From Burkholderia sp. PAMC 26561 (GTDB lineage: Bacteria; Pseudomonadota; Gammaproteobacteria; Burkholderiales; Burkholderiaceae): a stretch of 64,000 nucleotides of DNA. Within the stretch, counting starts at the first letter, position 1; each line of letters starts with the position of its first letter. Under the pieces are notes generated by a model. That model was not told where the DNA came from. It was given only the letters and a program-made list of their open reading frames with translations, and made no database searches. Where the stretch lies: positions 620,001-684,000 of the forward strand of contig NZ_CP014306.1 of assembly GCF_001557535.2 (NCBI RefSeq). The letters are read 5' to 3'. A program made the position numbers and the translations under genes. Of the stretch, positions 47,455-57,406 are shown piece after piece.

Positions 47455-47847
47455 TCAGCCCACCGCCTGGTCGTAGACACCCATGCGTGCGCACTCGTGA
47501 CACCAGCACCGGGCGACATCCGCCGGCAGCGCCGCCCAGGTATGCCCGAACGCGCATTCCCATTCCAGCGGCGCGCCTGCATCGACATAATCCGCCGATA
47601 CCAACTTTCCCCCACGCTCGGCCGCCAGCGCCCGCAGGCGTTCCAGACGCTGCTCGCGCCGCTGCGACGCGCAGTTCATGCAGCGCACGTTTTGCACGGC
47701 GCTGAGCGCGTCGTCCCATGCGTGACCGCGCCCGCATTGCCAGCCAGCTTCGGTTGAACCGGACGACTCCGCCGCCCGTTCCATTCGATAGCGCTCGGCC
47801 AGCGCCTGCAGTTCCTCGCGCTCGAGCGCGTGTTTTGATTTTTGCAT
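47455..47847 (-). CDS. Double treble-clef zinc-finger protein
   Basis: 130 residues from ATG 47847. After a helical N-terminus (HALEREELQALAERYRMERA), two similar modules occur: GWQCGRGHAWDDALSAVQN with CMNCAS, and LEWECAFGHTWAALPADV with CWCHECA. Each has W-x-C-x2-GH-x-W followed by C-x2-C, as in treble-clef zinc fingers of unknown-function and DNA-associated proteins. A basic linker (RREQRLERLRALAAERGG) separates them. No annotated function. Confidence 0.75.
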   Translation of the reverse strand: MQKSKHALEREELQALAERYRMERAAESSGSTEAGWQCGRGHAWDDALSAVQNVRCMNCASQRREQRLERLRALAAERGGKLVSADYVDAGAPLEWECAFGHTWAALPADVARCWCHECARMGVYDQAVG

Positions 47848-47896
47848 CGGTTCGACTTGAGTGCGGGTGATGCTCAATGGATGCATCAATTGATGC

Positions 47897-48451
47897 TCAA
47901 TGCGCGCCGCCGCCCAGCGCCTCGGATCGCGATGTAGTGGTGACGATGCCATCCGGACCAAAGTGGGCGTTGAACATGGCGTTACGTGTCACGCCGCCCT
48001 CCTCCCAATGCCAGCTCCACACGCGCTCTTTCTTGAGCGGATACTCGGCGATGGTCGTGGGCTTTCCCAGAATCCGGCGCACTTCGTCATGCGTCATTCC
48101 CGGCCGGATCTTCGCGATGTTCTGCGCCGTCAGGACCTGCGTGACCGACACGAACTTGCCGTTTGCATCGATATCGACAAAATACGTGCTCGTGCCCGCC
48201 GGCCCGCGCGGATATTCCAGACGCTTGGAGCCATCGGTGAAATTGCGCGCGGTTTCGGGTTCGCCCATCTGGTCGCGGATATGCGCCTCGGTCGTGACGC
48301 CGGGCGTCAGGTCTTTCAGCAACAGCGTGTCCGGTTTGACCGCATTGAACAACGACTTCAACTTGTTCATGGCGTCCTCGCTTTGGCTCTCGTTGCAGCC
48401 AGTGAGCAGCAGGGCCGCCGCGCACGTGGCGGCAAGCATGAGTCTTTTCAT
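47897..48451 (-). CDS. BamE/OmlA-like lipoprotein
   Basis: 184 residues from ATG 48451; lipobox LLLTGC near residue 20. Two SmpA/OmlA-like segments are visible: TPGVTTEAHIRDQMGEPETA and IRPGMTHDEVRRILGKPTTI. That doubling and its distance from fur or recN argue that it is not the housekeeping BamE. Outer-membrane localisation is inferred from the lipobox (Asn after the Cys). GAGAGG is upstream. Confidence 0.8.
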   Translation of the reverse strand: MKRLMLAATCAAALLLTGCNESQSEDAMNKLKSLFNAVKPDTLLLKDLTPGVTTEAHIRDQMGEPETARNFTDGSKRLEYPRGPAGTSTYFVDIDANGKFVSVTQVLTAQNIAKIRPGMTHDEVRRILGKPTTIAEYPLKKERVWSWHWEEGGVTRNAMFNAHFGPDGIVTTTSRSEALGGGAH

Positions 48452-48517
48452 ATCCGCCGACCTCTCATTGGGCGAACGCCGCGTGCGCATCGTGGGCTGC
48501 GTTTTGGGCCGCGCTGG

Positions 48518-49462
48518 TCATCCAGCCTTTTTTAGTGATGGCACCGGATCGACCGCCTGCCCCGACTTGCGCAACTCGAAGTGCAGCAGCGGCTTGTTGC
48601 TTGGCCCCGTCCCCATTTCTGCGATCGGCGCGCCCTGACGCACCGTATCGCCCTCTTTCACCAGCAGCTTGCTGTTATGCGCATACGCCGTCAGGTAGTC
48701 GCTGCTGTGCTTGACGATGATCATGTTGCCGTAAGCGCGCAAGCCATTGCCCGCGTAGACCACGCGGCCGGCGGCAGCGGCTTTCACCGGCTCGCCAACC
48801 TTGCCGCCGATATCGATACCCTTGCTGCCGCTTTCGCCGAACTTCGTGATCACGCTGCCTTCTGCCGGCCACGCAAGCCACGCGCCTTTCGCGCTGACGG
48901 CGGGCGTGCTGGTATCGGGCGCTTCAGCCTTGGCCGTCGCGTTGCTGCTGGCGGTCGTGGCAGGAGCCGAAGCCGCTGGAGAAGCTCCGCCGATGATCGG
49001 CGGCCCCGACTTCGACGAATTGGCTGCTGCCGCCGATTTGCTCCAGTCATCGGTGCTGCCGGCGGGCGTGCTGCCCGGCGGCGCCACGCGCAACAACTGG
49101 TCGATATTCACCTGCTTGCTTTCCGGCAGGTTATTCCACTTCATCAGGTCGGCTGGACGCTGCTTCTGCGCGCGGGCGATGCCATACAACGTATCGCCCG
49201 GTTTCACACGATAAAACCCCGGCCCGGCTTCGGCCTGCACCGGCGGCGCGACAGCGGCCGGCCCGGCGACGGGCGTCGTTGCAGGAATGGACGCGGGAGC
49301 GCCGGTACCGCCCGTAGACCGGTCGACGATAGGCGCCGGCGTGGTCGCCGTCGAACACCCGGCGACCGTCACCACCACCATGCCAATGGAAACGAGCGCC
49401 CCGAGCACGCTCCCCCGGCCGCCAGCGACCAATCTAGAATTACCTGAACGCATTACCGCCAT
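48518..49462 (-). CDS. NlpD-like LysM/M23 (LytM) domain lipoprotein
   Basis: About 314 residues. Signal and lipobox VVTVAGC, a LysM domain (YRVKPGDTLYGIARAQKQ, WNNLP), an Ala/Ser/Pro linker and a C-terminal M23 domain (SKGIDIGGKVGEPVKAAAAG, LLHFELRKSG). The first zinc ligand His of active M23 enzymes is Lys here, as in E. coli NlpD, so it is probably an amidase activator rather than an enzyme. The start could be ATG 49462 or 49453. Not next to rpoS, so it may be a second NlpD. Confidence 0.85.
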   Translation of the reverse strand: MAVMRSGNSRLVAGGRGSVLGALVSIGMVVVTVAGCSTATTPAPIVDRSTGGTGAPASIPATTPVAGPAAVAPPVQAEAGPGFYRVKPGDTLYGIARAQKQRPADLMKWNNLPESKQVNIDQLLRVAPPGSTPAGSTDDWSKSAAAANSSKSGPPIIGGASPAASAPATTASSNATAKAEAPDTSTPAVSAKGAWLAWPAEGSVITKFGESGSKGIDIGGKVGEPVKAAAAGRVVYAGNGLRAYGNMIIVKHSSDYLTAYAHNSKLLVKEGDTVRQGAPIAEMGTGPSNKPLLHFELRKSGQAVDPVPSLKKAG

Positions 49463-49518
49463 GCTTGCCGTTTTCCCTGACTTCCTGTTGTCGATATTTC
49501 CGGGCCGTGCCGGAGCGC

Positions 49519-49701
49519 CTAGAACCGCATGCCGGCTCCGCACCCGCCGAAAGCCCCACCGTTCGTGGCGCTCCCGCCGCAGCCAAAAATCCCGCAGCCC
49601 GCGAGCAGTGCCGTAACACCCAGCACCACCACCGCCAGCTTAAGACGACGCCAATTGTCATTGCACGCCGGTCCCTTTGTATGACTCGTTCTTTCCAACA
49701 T
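49519..49701 (-). CDS. Small Cys/Gly-rich lipoprotein
   Basis: 60 residues from ATG 49701. Basic N-terminus, a hydrophobic helix (LKLAVVVLGVTALLAGC) with lipobox LLAGC, and a short mature chain of about 25 residues rich in Gly with three more cysteines (GIFGCGGSATNGG, GGCGAGMRF). Lies just before the NlpD-like gene on the same strand. I recall similar short lipoproteins in Burkholderia; role unknown. Confidence 0.7.
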   Translation of the reverse strand: MLERTSHTKGPACNDNWRRLKLAVVVLGVTALLAGCGIFGCGGSATNGGAFGGCGAGMRF

Positions 49702-49886
49702 ATGCAACCTGCCTCGCCAACCTTCGCCAGCATAAAACATTTAACGTTTATTCATGAAACACCGGATCTGTTCATCTCGATATTCGATACATCGACCTGA
49801 CAATTCGGCATTCTAACCTTTTACGTTTTTGCGGCGAAAGAGCACACGGCGGGCAGTGGCGAGGCGTGAAAAACGCGTCCGGGTAA

Positions 49887-50546
49887 TTACGATTTGGCTC
49901 TGCGCCGCATCATCTTCCAGAGCGCGCCGAGCGCTATCGGGACAATCGCAGCGCACACGCCGACGATCGCAATCACGTTCAGGTATTGACGGATGAACGG
50001 AATATTGCCGAAGAAATAGCCCAGCAGCACGAGCAGCAAGACCCAGATCGCCGCGCCGAGAATGTTGAAAAACTGGAAGCGCGCAGCGTTCATGGCCGAC
50101 GCACCCGCCACGAACGGCGCAAACGTCCGCACGATCGGCACGAAGCGCGCAAGCACGATTGTCTTGCCGCCGTGACGCTCGTAAAAACCGTGCGTCTTTC
50201 GCAGCGCTTCCCGATCAAGGAATCGTTCGAGGATGGGTATGTTGGTATCGAAGACCTTGGGGCCGATTGCGCGCCCGATCCAGTAATTCACCGTATTCCC
50301 GAGCACGGCCGCAACCAGCAGCAGGACGATCAGGGGAACGAGGTCCATTGATCCGCTTGCAGCAAACGCGCCGCCGATGAACAACAGCGAGTCGCCAGGC
50401 AGGAATGGAAACACCACGAGCCCAGTTTCACAGAACACGATAAGGAACAGGATCGCGTACACCCAGCCGCCGTAATGCTGGATGAACACGCCGAGCGACT
50501 TGTCGATGTGGAGGATAAGACTCAGGAATGACAGCAGCGTATCCAA
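49887..50546 (-). CDS. DedA family membrane protein
   Basis: 219 residues, five to six hydrophobic helices. FCETGLVVFPFLPGDSLLF, GRAIGPKVFDTN and ARFVPIVRTFAPFVAG (with the conserved Arg) are DedA/SNARE-associated domain motifs. Members flip undecaprenyl phosphate or support membrane homeostasis; the exact paralogue cannot be told. It is divergent from mutL, with 246 bases between the two starts. Confidence 0.93.
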   Translation of the reverse strand: MDTLLSFLSLILHIDKSLGVFIQHYGGWVYAILFLIVFCETGLVVFPFLPGDSLLFIGGAFAASGSMDLVPLIVLLLVAAVLGNTVNYWIGRAIGPKVFDTNIPILERFLDREALRKTHGFYERHGGKTIVLARFVPIVRTFAPFVAGASAMNAARFQFFNILGAAIWVLLLVLLGYFFGNIPFIRQYLNVIAIVGVCAAIVPIALGALWKMMRRRAKS

Positions 50547-50792
50547 ATGGGGCCTCGATCAAGATGGATTTGGCGATGACAACGTGCACGCGCGGTAGCA
50601 TCGTTGCGAGAAAAACAGTCGCGCCATGATACCGAACTCGTTGCCGGAAAATTCACGAACGGCAGGTTTGGGCACGGGTTTTGGCGTGAATCGGTGCGCT
50701 TTCTTGTGCGCAGGCCAATTCGCGGCACAGGGCTACATGGAGACTGGCTGGCCCCGAAATCGTTCACAGGCGCGAAGCTTTATAATTTGGGG

Positions 50793-52772
50793 ATGACCGA
50801 TACCATCGATTCATCCGACGCAATTTTCTCCGACGCAATGCCGTCCGCACCCGCTTCCACGCGCTTTCAGCGCGCCATCCAGCCCCTGCCCGACCAGTTG
50901 ATCAGCCAGATCGCGGCCGGCGAAGTGGTCGAACGCCCCGCGTCCGTGGTGAAGGAATTGCTCGAAAACGCGCTCGACGCCGGCGCAACGAGCCTGCGAA
51001 TCACGCTGGACGAAGGCGGCGTGAAGCGGATCGTGATTGTCGACGATGGTTGCGGCATTCCCCCGGGCGAACTCCCGCTCGCGTTGCTGCGCCACGCCAC
51101 CAGCAAGATCCGCTCGCTCGCCGAGCTGGAAGCCGTGGCGTCGCTCGGGTTTCGCGGGGAGGCGATTGCATCGATTGCATCGGTTTCCGAGCTGTTCATC
51201 ACCAGCCGCACGGCCACTTGCCCGCATGCCACACGCATCGATGCCCAGACCGGCGCGATCTCGCCGGCGGCCGGGACTACCGGTACGACGATGGAAGTGC
51301 GCGAGCTGTACTTCAACACGCCCGCGCGCCGCAAATTCCTGAAAAGCGAGCAGACCGAACTCGGGCATTGTCTCGAAGTCATCCGGCGCGTGGCGCTGGC
51401 GCGACCGGACGTAGCGATATCGGTGATACATAACGGCAAGGCCGTCGAGCACTGGAATGCGTCCGATCCGGCGACGCGCGTGGCCAAGATTCTCGGCGAG
51501 GTGTTCGCGACAGCGCATCTTCCCCTCGATGAACGCGCCGGACCGCTCGCCGTATATGGCTGCGCCGGGTTGCCGACCGCGAGCCGCGGCCGTGCCGACC
51601 AGCAATACTTCTTCGTCAACGGGCGCTTCGTGCGCGACAAGCTGCTCACGCACGCCGTGCGCGCCGCGTATGAGGATGTGCTGCACGGCAACCGGTATCC
51701 GTCGTACGTGCTGTTTCTCGATTTGCCGCCGGAAAGCGTGGATGTGAACGTGCATCCATCGAAGATAGAAGTGCGTTTCCGCGATTCGCGTTCGATACAC
51801 CAATACGTGTTTCATGCGGTGCAGCGGGCGTTGGCACGCAATGCCGGGGCGTCGCCGGAAACAACGGCGGGTGGACACGCCGCGCAATTGCAGCCGACCG
51901 GCATGGCATCGTTCAGCGCGCGGCCTTATGCGGGATCGGGTGAGTTTCAGGCGACGCCAAAGACGGAGAACGGCACGAACTGGTTGCGGCAATCGCGGAT
52001 GACGCAGGGCAACCTGCCCGTCGCGCAGCCACTGGCGCTGTATGACGCGTTGTTCGGGCGCAGGGATATCGGCGCGGAGACATCTGACGGGACCACCTCG
52101 CTGGCGTCGTCGGAGCGCTATTCGCCGGCAGAACCCAGCGCGCCCGTTTATGCCGAGATGCCCGGCGCACCGAATCTGGCCGTCGATGAACAGCCGCTCG
52201 GCTTCGCGCTCGGACAGATCCACGGCATCTATGTGCTCGCGCAGAACGCGCAGGGCTTGATCATCGTGGATATGCATGCGGCTCACGAGCGCATTCTTTA
52301 CGAGCAGTTTAAAAACTCGCTCGCTGACCGGGCGATCGCGGTTCAGCCGATGCTGATCCCGGTGACGATGACTGTCGATGCCGTCGAGATGGGCGTTGTC
52401 GAAGAGGAGCGCGAAGTACTGGACGCACTCGGCTTCGACCTCGCGATTTTGTCGCCGGGATCGATTGCGATTCGCGCCGTTCCAGCGTTGCTTAAAGACG
52501 CCGATTTGCAGTCGCTGGCGAGAGCCGTCATAGCAGATCTGCAGGCTTATGGCGGCTCGCGCGTGCTCACCGAGCGGCAACACGAATTGCTCGGCACGCT
52601 CGCTTGTCATCACGCAGTGCGCGCGAATCGGCGGCTCACACTCGATGAGATGAACGGCCTGCTGCGCCAAATGGAAGCCACCGAGCGCGGCGATCAATGC
52701 AATCACGGCCGACCGACGTGGTTTCAATTGACGCTCGGCGATCTCGATCGACTCTTCATGCGCGGTCAATGA
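50793..52772 (+). CDS. mutL: DNA mismatch repair protein MutL
   Basis: 659 residues from ATG 50793 (GGGG just before). GHKL ATPase motifs: [40 protein letters not shown]. The C-terminal dimerisation domain contains [12 protein letters not shown], matching the latent endonuclease motif D-x-H-A-x2-E-x4-E. That indicates a nicking MutL of the MutH-independent type. miaA overlaps the stop as ATGA. Confidence 0.96.
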   Translation: MTDTIDSSDAIFSDAMPSAPASTRFQRAIQPLPDQLISQIAAGEVVERPASVVKELLENALDAGATSLRITLDEGGVKRIVIVDDGCGIPPGELPLALLRHATSKIRSLAELEAVASLGFRGEAIASIASVSELFITSRTATCPHATRIDAQTGAISPAAGTTGTTMEVRELYFNTPARRKFLKSEQTELGHCLEVIRRVALARPDVAISVIHNGKAVEHWNASDPATRVAKILGEVFATAHLPLDERAGPLAVYGCAGLPTASRGRADQQYFFVNGRFVRDKLLTHAVRAAYEDVLHGNRYPSYVLFLDLPPESVDVNVHPSKIEVRFRDSRSIHQYVFHAVQRALARNAGASPETTAGGHAAQLQPTGMASFSARPYAGSGEFQATPKTENGTNWLRQSRMTQGNLPVAQPLALYDALFGRRDIGAETSDGTTSLASSERYSPAEPSAPVYAEMPGAPNLAVDEQPLGFALGQIHGIYVLAQNAQGLIIVDMHAAHERILYEQFKNSLADRAIAVQPMLIPVTMTVDAVEMGVVEEEREVLDALGFDLAILSPGSIAIRAVPALLKDADLQSLARAVIADLQAYGGSRVLTERQHELLGTLACHHAVRANRRLTLDEMNGLLRQMEATERGDQCNHGRPTWFQLTLGDLDRLFMRGQ

Positions 52773-53707
52773 ACGCGCCGAAAGTTGCTTGTTTACTAGG
52801 ACCAACGGCATCTGGAAAAACCGCTGCCGCGCTCGCGTTCGCGCGACGGTTTCCAGTGGAGATCATCAGCGTGGATTCGGCGCTGGTTTATCGCGGGATG
52901 GATATCGGCACCGCGAAGCCGACCGAAGAAGAACGCGCGATTGCGCCGCATCATTTGATCGATATCATCGATCCGAGCGGGGCTTACTCTGCAGCACAGT
53001 TTCGGAACGATGCTCTGAGGCTGGTGGCGGAGATCGAAGAGCGTGGACGCATTCCGCTATTGGTCGGCGGCACGATGCTGTATTACATGGCGTTGACGCG
53101 CGGATTGAACGAACTGCCTGAAGCAAATACGGAAGTGCGTGCAGCGCTCGATGAAGAAGCCATGCTCGATGGCTGGCCTGCTTTGCATGCACGACTGGCT
53201 GTGGTCGATCCCGAGACCGCGACGCGATTGGCGCCTAACGACTCGCAGCGGATTCAGCGCGCGCTCGAAGTTTTCATGCTGAGCGGCAGGGCTTTATCGG
53301 CGATATTGAAAGACCCGAAGAAGAGCCAGGACGGCGAACTGGAGTTCGTGCCAATTGCGCTGGAGCCATCGGATAGAAGCGTGCTGCACAGGCGCATCGA
53401 AAAGCGGTTTGATTCGATGCTTGAGAGCGGGTTTCTCGATGAGGTGAAAAGGCTTCGGGCGCGTGGGGATTTATCGCCGGCGATGCCTTCCATGCGATGC
53501 GTGGGGTATCGGCAAGCTTGGGAATATCTGGATGGGTTGGTCGACTACACGACCATGCGCGATAAAGGCGTGTTTGCCACGCGGCAGCTGTGCAAGAGGC
53601 AGTTGACGTGGTTGAGAGGAATCGAGGGGCGGCGGGTTGTTGATTGTGCCCGCGATGATGCGATGGCAATGGCTGTGGATGAGATTGAGCGGGTGCTTCG
53701 GATCTAG
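52769..53707 (+). CDS. miaA: tRNA dimethylallyltransferase MiaA
   Basis: Adds dimethylallyl to A37 of tRNAs reading UNN codons. 312 residues; [15 protein letters not shown]-loop, [33 protein letters not shown] and [15 protein letters not shown] are all present. I used ATG 52769, coupled to mutL (ATGA); the longer frame lies in mutL. A decayed second copy of its 3' end is found at 56495-56745. Confidence 0.96.
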   Translation: MNAPKVACLLGPTASGKTAAALAFARRFPVEIISVDSALVYRGMDIGTAKPTEEERAIAPHHLIDIIDPSGAYSAAQFRNDALRLVAEIEERGRIPLLVGGTMLYYMALTRGLNELPEANTEVRAALDEEAMLDGWPALHARLAVVDPETATRLAPNDSQRIQRALEVFMLSGRALSAILKDPKKSQDGELEFVPIALEPSDRSVLHRRIEKRFDSMLESGFLDEVKRLRARGDLSPAMPSMRCVGYRQAWEYLDGLVDYTTMRDKGVFATRQLCKRQLTWLRGIEGRRVVDCARDDAMAMAVDEIERVLRI

Positions 53708-53826
53708 CGTGCAATGCGGACATCCGAGGTCGTAGTACTGGATTCATCATCTTTAGTGCGACGCTTGTCGGCCAGTTTGGGGCTCGCGTCGCGAGATCAA
53801 ACGCCCGTTTCGCGCCGGAGAGAACG

Positions 53827-56430
53827 ATGCAAAAATCAGGACTTCCCGATTCCATGACCAGAGCCGAACTGGAGACGGAAAACGCGCACCTGCGTGCAGC
53901 GTTGAAGGAAGCGGGCATCGATCGGGACCGTGTCGCGGATCGGCAGGAGCAGCGACATCTTCAGTCTTTGTCGAATCCGTCTGTCAGCCGACCCGAGAAC
54001 AATGAGGCCGCGCTTATCAGTCGCGAGGCACGGCACCGCGCCGTTTTCGAGAGCGCGACGGACTTTGCCATCATTGTCACTGACCCGCAGGGCATCGTGA
54101 CCGACTGGAATCCAGGTGCGCAACGCCTGCTCGGTTGGACCGCCGAGGAGATGCAGGCTTGCGACGCCGAGCGGATTTTCACGCCTGAAGACAGAGCTGG
54201 CGGCCGCATCCAGCTCGAAATGCAGCGAGCTCTTGAAGAAGGACGCGCTGCGGACGATCGCTGGCACCTTCGCAAAAGCGGAGAACGGTTCTGGGCGTCG
54301 GGCGAGATGATGCCGTTGTTGGGTAGCGACGGCGAGCATCTTGGTTTCGTGAAGATTTTGCGGGACCGCACAGAGGAGCATCTCGCCGGTGCTGCGCTCC
54401 AGAAAGCTCAAGAGCGTTTCGAGACGATTCTTGAGACGATCGAGGCGGCCTTCGCTATCGTCGAGGTCAAATTCGACGCCGACGACCACCCCATTGACTA
54501 TCGCTTTCTTGAAGCCAACCCGGCTTTCGAGCGTCAGGCCGGGGTGAACCTTCGCGGAAAATGGGTGACGGAGTTTGCACCGAACCTGGAGCCATTTTGG
54601 TTCGAGACATATGGGCACGTAGCCAAGACTGGCGAGCCGACCATCTTCGAAAACTACGCCGAAGCTTTCCAGCGCTGGTTCGACGTGCGGGCCGTGCGAG
54701 TCGGAGACCCGGCTGACCGTCAGATCGCGATCCTCTTCAACGATGTAACCGCGCGCCGGGAGGCGGAGCAGCGTCTGCGTGTCAGCGAAGCATTGGCCCG
54801 CCAGAACGCGGAGCGTGTGCAACTCGCCCTCGCCGCTGGTGCAATCATCGGTACCTGGCACTGGGACCTGCTTAGCGACCGGTTCAAGGTCGACGAGGCC
54901 TTTGCCCGGGCGTTTGGTCTCGATCCCGCGCTTGGCCGCGATGGCATTCCGCTCGCCCAGATCATCGCAAACGTCCACCCCGACGACCAAGGCGGGTTAG
55001 CCGCTGCGATCAACGAGGCAATCGCTCGCGGCGGCCACTATGCCCACCAGTACCGGGTCCGTCGTGTTGATGGGAACTACTACTGGATCGAGGCGAACGG
55101 GCGCGTCGATCGCGGGCCAGACGGCACGCCGCTCAGCTTTCCGGGCGTTGTCATCGATGTCGAGGCGAAGCGAAACATTGAAGACGAGCGCGACCGCGCC
55201 ATTGCGGCGCTGCGCTTTCTCAACGAGAACCTCGAGCAACGTGTTGCTGAACGCTCGGCTGAATTGATGCAAGCCGAAGAAAAGTTGCGTCAGTCCCAGA
55301 AGATGGAAGCGGTCGGCCAGCTCACCGGCGGCCTCGCACACGACTTCAATAACCTGCTCGCCGGCATCTCGGGCGCCCTGGAGTTGATGAGGCTGCGGAT
55401 TGGCCAAGGCCGGGTGACGGATCTCGACAGGTACATGGTCGCGGCGAAAGGCGCGACCGAACGTGCCGCCGCACTCACTCACCGCCTGCTGGCCTTTTCG
55501 CGACGCCAGACGCTCGATCCGCGTCCGACCAATGTCGACATGCTGGTGAACGGGATGACAGAGCTCATCCGGCGCACTGTGGGGCCCAGCATCACTATCG
55601 AGACCATGAGAGCGCCGGAGCTGTGGCCGGCGCTTGTCGATGCGAGCCAACTCGAGAACGCGCTGTTGAACCTGTGCATCAACGCTCGCGATGCCATGCC
55701 CGAAGGTGGACGCATCATCATCGAGACGGCCAACCGGTCCCTCGACCGGCAGGCGGCCCGAGCTTACGACATTCCCGAGGGGCAATACCTTACCCTCAGC
55801 GTCAGCGATACCGGCATTGGCATGACGCCGGAAGTGATGGCCCGTGTGTTTGAACCGTTTTTCACCACGAAGCCGATCGGCCAGGGAACCGGCCTTGGCC
55901 TTTCGATGATCTATGGCTTCGCGCAGCAGTCCGGTGGCCTGGTGCGTCTTCATTCAAACGTTGGGCAAGGCACGACGGTTGGGCTTTATCTGCCGCGTCA
56001 TACAGGCGTCGTGGCCGGCGGTGCGGAAGTGGCGACCAAGGTGCCGGCCGCTTTCGCGCACGATGGCGAGACGGTGCTAGTGGTGGACGACGAAGTGACC
56101 GTACGTATGCTGGTTGCCGATGTACTCATGGAACTCGGCTACACCGTGGTCGAAGCGGCGGATGGTGTCGCGGGGCTCAAGGCGCTGCGATCCAACAGGA
56201 ATATCGACCTCATCATTACGGATGTCGGTCTGCCCGGCGGCATGAACGGACGCCAGATGGCGGACGCGGCTCAAGCGTTGAGGCCGGATGTGAAAACATT
56301 GTTTATTACGGGGTATGCGGAGGCTGCCGTTATTGGTGACGAGGCACTTGGGCCGGGGATGAAGATACTGACCAAGCCGTTTTCCATCGATGCACTCGCG
56401 GCGCGGGTGCGGGAGTTGATGGAAGGGTGA
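53827..56430 (+). CDS. Hybrid sensor histidine kinase (three PAS, HisKA, HATPase, receiver)
   Basis: 867 residues, no transmembrane segments, so a cytoplasmic sensor. Order: short N-terminal coiled coil (ELETENAHLRAALKEAG), PAS about 65-185 (FAIIVTDPQGIVTDWNPGAQ), PAS about 195-320, PAS about 330-450 (HWDLLSDRFKVDEAFARAFG), coiled coil, HisKA with His505 in GGLAHDFNNLLAGI, HATPase (NLCINARDAM, DTGIGM, GQGTGLGLSMIYGF), and receiver about 748-865 with phospho-acceptor Asp799 in IITDVGLPGG. The layout resembles alpha-proteobacterial kinases. GGAGAG precedes the ATG. No output partner is adjacent. Confidence 0.93.
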   Translation: MQKSGLPDSMTRAELETENAHLRAALKEAGIDRDRVADRQEQRHLQSLSNPSVSRPENNEAALISREARHRAVFESATDFAIIVTDPQGIVTDWNPGAQRLLGWTAEEMQACDAERIFTPEDRAGGRIQLEMQRALEEGRAADDRWHLRKSGERFWASGEMMPLLGSDGEHLGFVKILRDRTEEHLAGAALQKAQERFETILETIEAAFAIVEVKFDADDHPIDYRFLEANPAFERQAGVNLRGKWVTEFAPNLEPFWFETYGHVAKTGEPTIFENYAEAFQRWFDVRAVRVGDPADRQIAILFNDVTARREAEQRLRVSEALARQNAERVQLALAAGAIIGTWHWDLLSDRFKVDEAFARAFGLDPALGRDGIPLAQIIANVHPDDQGGLAAAINEAIARGGHYAHQYRVRRVDGNYYWIEANGRVDRGPDGTPLSFPGVVIDVEAKRNIEDERDRAIAALRFLNENLEQRVAERSAELMQAEEKLRQSQKMEAVGQLTGGLAHDFNNLLAGISGALELMRLRIGQGRVTDLDRYMVAAKGATERAAALTHRLLAFSRRQTLDPRPTNVDMLVNGMTELIRRTVGPSITIETMRAPELWPALVDASQLENALLNLCINARDAMPEGGRIIIETANRSLDRQAARAYDIPEGQYLTLSVSDTGIGMTPEVMARVFEPFFTTKPIGQGTGLGLSMIYGFAQQSGGLVRLHSNVGQGTTVGLYLPRHTGVVAGGAEVATKVPAAFAHDGETVLVVDDEVTVRMLVADVLMELGYTVVEAADGVAGLKALRSNRNIDLIITDVGLPGGMNGRQMADAAQALRPDVKTLFITGYAEAAVIGDEALGPGMKILTKPFSIDALAARVRELMEG

Positions 56431-56876
56431 GGCGGGGAGGCCGCGTTGAATCGCACGGTGAGGATTTTTACTCTATCGCGGCCACCTGAAAACAATCAGG
56501 AGGTTGAGGCGCCCGCGGGCTTCGGGCGCGCGGGACGTATAGCCGCGAAGCCATGCATGCAATGCGCGGGTAACGGCAAGCCTCGGGATATCTCGAAGGG
56601 TTGGTTGACGACAAGACCTTGCTCGATAAAGCGTATTTGCTACGCGGCAGCTATGCGAGAGGCAGTTGACGGGGATTGAGGGGCAAAGGCTTGTTGATCG
56701 TGCGTGGGATGGGGCGGACAACGATGGCGGCTGCGGGTGGTTCGGATTTACCTTTCAGACACGGTCCAATGGCGCACACCGAACCCCTCCTACCCGGAGT
56801 TAGGCGCATATCGGCCAATTGCGGACCTTCGACTTAAAGGCGAAGATCGTTGACAACTCGCAACTCCGCCTCGGCT
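56431..56876. other. Intergenic region with miaA 3'-end remnant
   Basis: 446 bases. About 56495-56745 is a diverged copy of the miaA end (listed separately). The remainder, 56746-56876, has no feature that I recognise. Confidence 0.6.
56495..56745 (+). pseudogene. Diverged copy of the miaA 3' end
   Basis: Aligns base for base in long stretches with miaA 53440-53700: for example GGCTTCGGGCGCG, ACGGCAAGC, GATATCTCGAAGGGTTGG, GATAAAG, ACGCGGCAGCT, GAGAGGCAGTTGACG, and GAGGGGC, in the same order and spacing. Translated fragments read HAMRG, then ASGYLEGLVDDKTLLDKAY. It contains stops and small indels, so it is non-functional. Its divergence argues for an old duplication or an incoming foreign copy. 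Confidence 0.78.
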
Positions 56877-57284
56877 TCACTCTCTTAAGCGGCGGCCGAG
56901 CCGCGGACCGAGGCCAAGATTAAGGACGATCTGTCGGACATATACGCGAGAATATTTCACGCCAAACTGGCGCTCGATCAATTGCCCGAGTGTGCCGGAG
57001 GTCCATCGGGCGCCGGGAAAGCCGTACGCTTGTGGTTCGCCTTGCAGGGCAGCCGCGATCCAATTGAACGCTTCTGGACTCAACGCCGAGGGTCGCCCCC
57101 CGACTGACATGTTCTCAAGTGCGGCGAGGCCGCCAGCCGCGAATAGTTCCTGATACCGGTTGGCTGTTTTAACCGATATGCCGACCTCTTCACAGACAGT
57201 TGCGATTGACTCCCCGCGCAAGAGCATTTGGCCGGCAGCCATGCGGATCTGAACACTGGGCAACTTAGATTTTTGCGTCGGCAT
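56877..57284 (-). CDS. Winged helix-turn-helix protein, IS630-like N-terminal half
   Basis: 135 residues. N-terminal HTH (LLRGESIATVCEEVGISVKT, NRYQELFAAGGLAALEN) and a second winged HTH (WTSGTLGQLIERQFGVKYSR, YVRQIVLNLGLGPRLGRR). This is the layout of IS630-family transposase DNA-binding regions, but the DDE catalytic domain is missing and the ORF ends cleanly. Either a transposase fragment or a domesticated DNA-binding protein. It lies between the miaA remnant and a long inverted repeat. Confidence 0.7.
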   Translation of the reverse strand: MPTQKSKLPSVQIRMAAGQMLLRGESIATVCEEVGISVKTANRYQELFAAGGLAALENMSVGGRPSALSPEAFNWIAAALQGEPQAYGFPGARWTSGTLGQLIERQFGVKYSRVYVRQIVLNLGLGPRLGRRLRE

Positions 57285-57406
57285 TCTGGTTGGCAGCTAA
57301 GATTGGGTCTATTTATCTTAAACCCGCGCAGAGCGTGACGTCTCATGTCGGGCAGGCCTAAGGGTTGTGGCAAGCCGCGTTCGGCAGATCGCTGAAAGAC
57401 CGAGTC

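Noticed and set aside
50811..52811. 666-codon minus-strand frame opposite mutL
   Set aside because: Shadow of mutL; no ribosome site and low-complexity Arg-rich product.
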